NCBI RefSeq assembly: GCF_900218035.1
Contig: NZ_OBMR01000007.1
Coordinates: 62,001-126,000, forward strand
From: Pseudobutyrivibrio ruminis DSM 9787
GTDB taxonomy: Bacteria > Bacillota > Clostridia > Lachnospirales > Lachnospiraceae
DNA length: 64,000 nucleotides
Reading direction: 5' to 3'
The number at the start of each line of letters is the position of its first letter. Within the stretch, counting starts at the first letter, position 1. A program made the translations under genes and the position numbers. Below, piece after piece: positions 63,951 to 64,000 of the stretch. The notes below the pieces were generated by a model, which had not been told where the DNA came from, made no database searches, and saw only the letters and a program-made list of their open reading frames with translations.

Positions 63951-64000
63951 ATTTAAACTTATATTATATTTCTTATTCTAATCATTCTTTCATCCAATTC

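Overview
The window looks like chromosomal DNA of an AT-rich, low-GC Gram-positive anaerobe of the Lachnospiraceae, most like Butyrivibrio or Pseudobutyrivibrio. That placement is inference from gene content: an AddAB recombination nuclease, a dgt-dnaG-rpoD-trmK block, a class A RNase P RNA, a nitrogenase-like operon beside metK, PPi-type phosphofructokinase and a DUF6465-type Lys/Ala-rich protein. Almost every gene lies on the minus strand. I see no prophage, transposase or CRISPR array.

Layout. 0-2.8 kb: an operon read leftwards, yezD (47 aa), metK, a nitrogenase iron-protein homologue and the start of a nitrogenase component-1 homologue. 2.8-9.0 kb: a thioesterase, a carbohydrate ABC operon (binding protein, two permeases, LacI regulator) with two matching palindromic operators, and an acyltransferase. 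9.0-18 kb: a histone-H1-like protein, a PrsA-like lipoprotein, a small conserved protein and addBA. 18-25 kb: amidohydrolase, PPi-PFK, PAP2, CarD, rnpB, a TGS-nucleoside kinase and trmK. 25-29.5 kb: rpoD, dnaG, dgt. 29.5-37.7 kb is accessory: a flavoprotein/VOC pair, an exact 63-bp repeat array, an unknown 440-aa protein, and a run of orphan proteins that resemble polymorphic-toxin immunity proteins, with decayed gene fragments.

37.8-43.3 kb holds the most unusual sequence. Two identical tRNA-Leu(AAG) genes in inverted orientation bracket an O-acetylation/esterase module (SGNH, MBOAT, carboxylesterase). Each tRNA is followed by a terminator whose 5' arm is repeated as an inverted copy, then by a 122-bp element whose hairpins differ between the two copies by compensatory changes. 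Beside the right copy is a promoter-to-terminator unit for a candidate small RNA with three GGAGGTAT-type repeats, and a tRNA-Leu(CAG) gene.

43.4-48.5 kb: dtd, a lone cobI, an rRNA/tRNA methyltransferase, nudC, a DUF815 ATPase and a PHP phosphatase. 48.5-54.3 kb: a complete TPP-riboswitch-controlled thiE-D-S-F-G-H-C operon. 54.4-57.9 kb: a radical SAM enzyme, an OhrR-type and a TetR regulator, and an EamA exporter. 58-64 kb: a VanZ-VOC fusion, a KtrA/KtrB potassium system, a YoaK membrane protein, an AlkD-like protein and a sodium-dependent amino-acid symporter in a tight operon.
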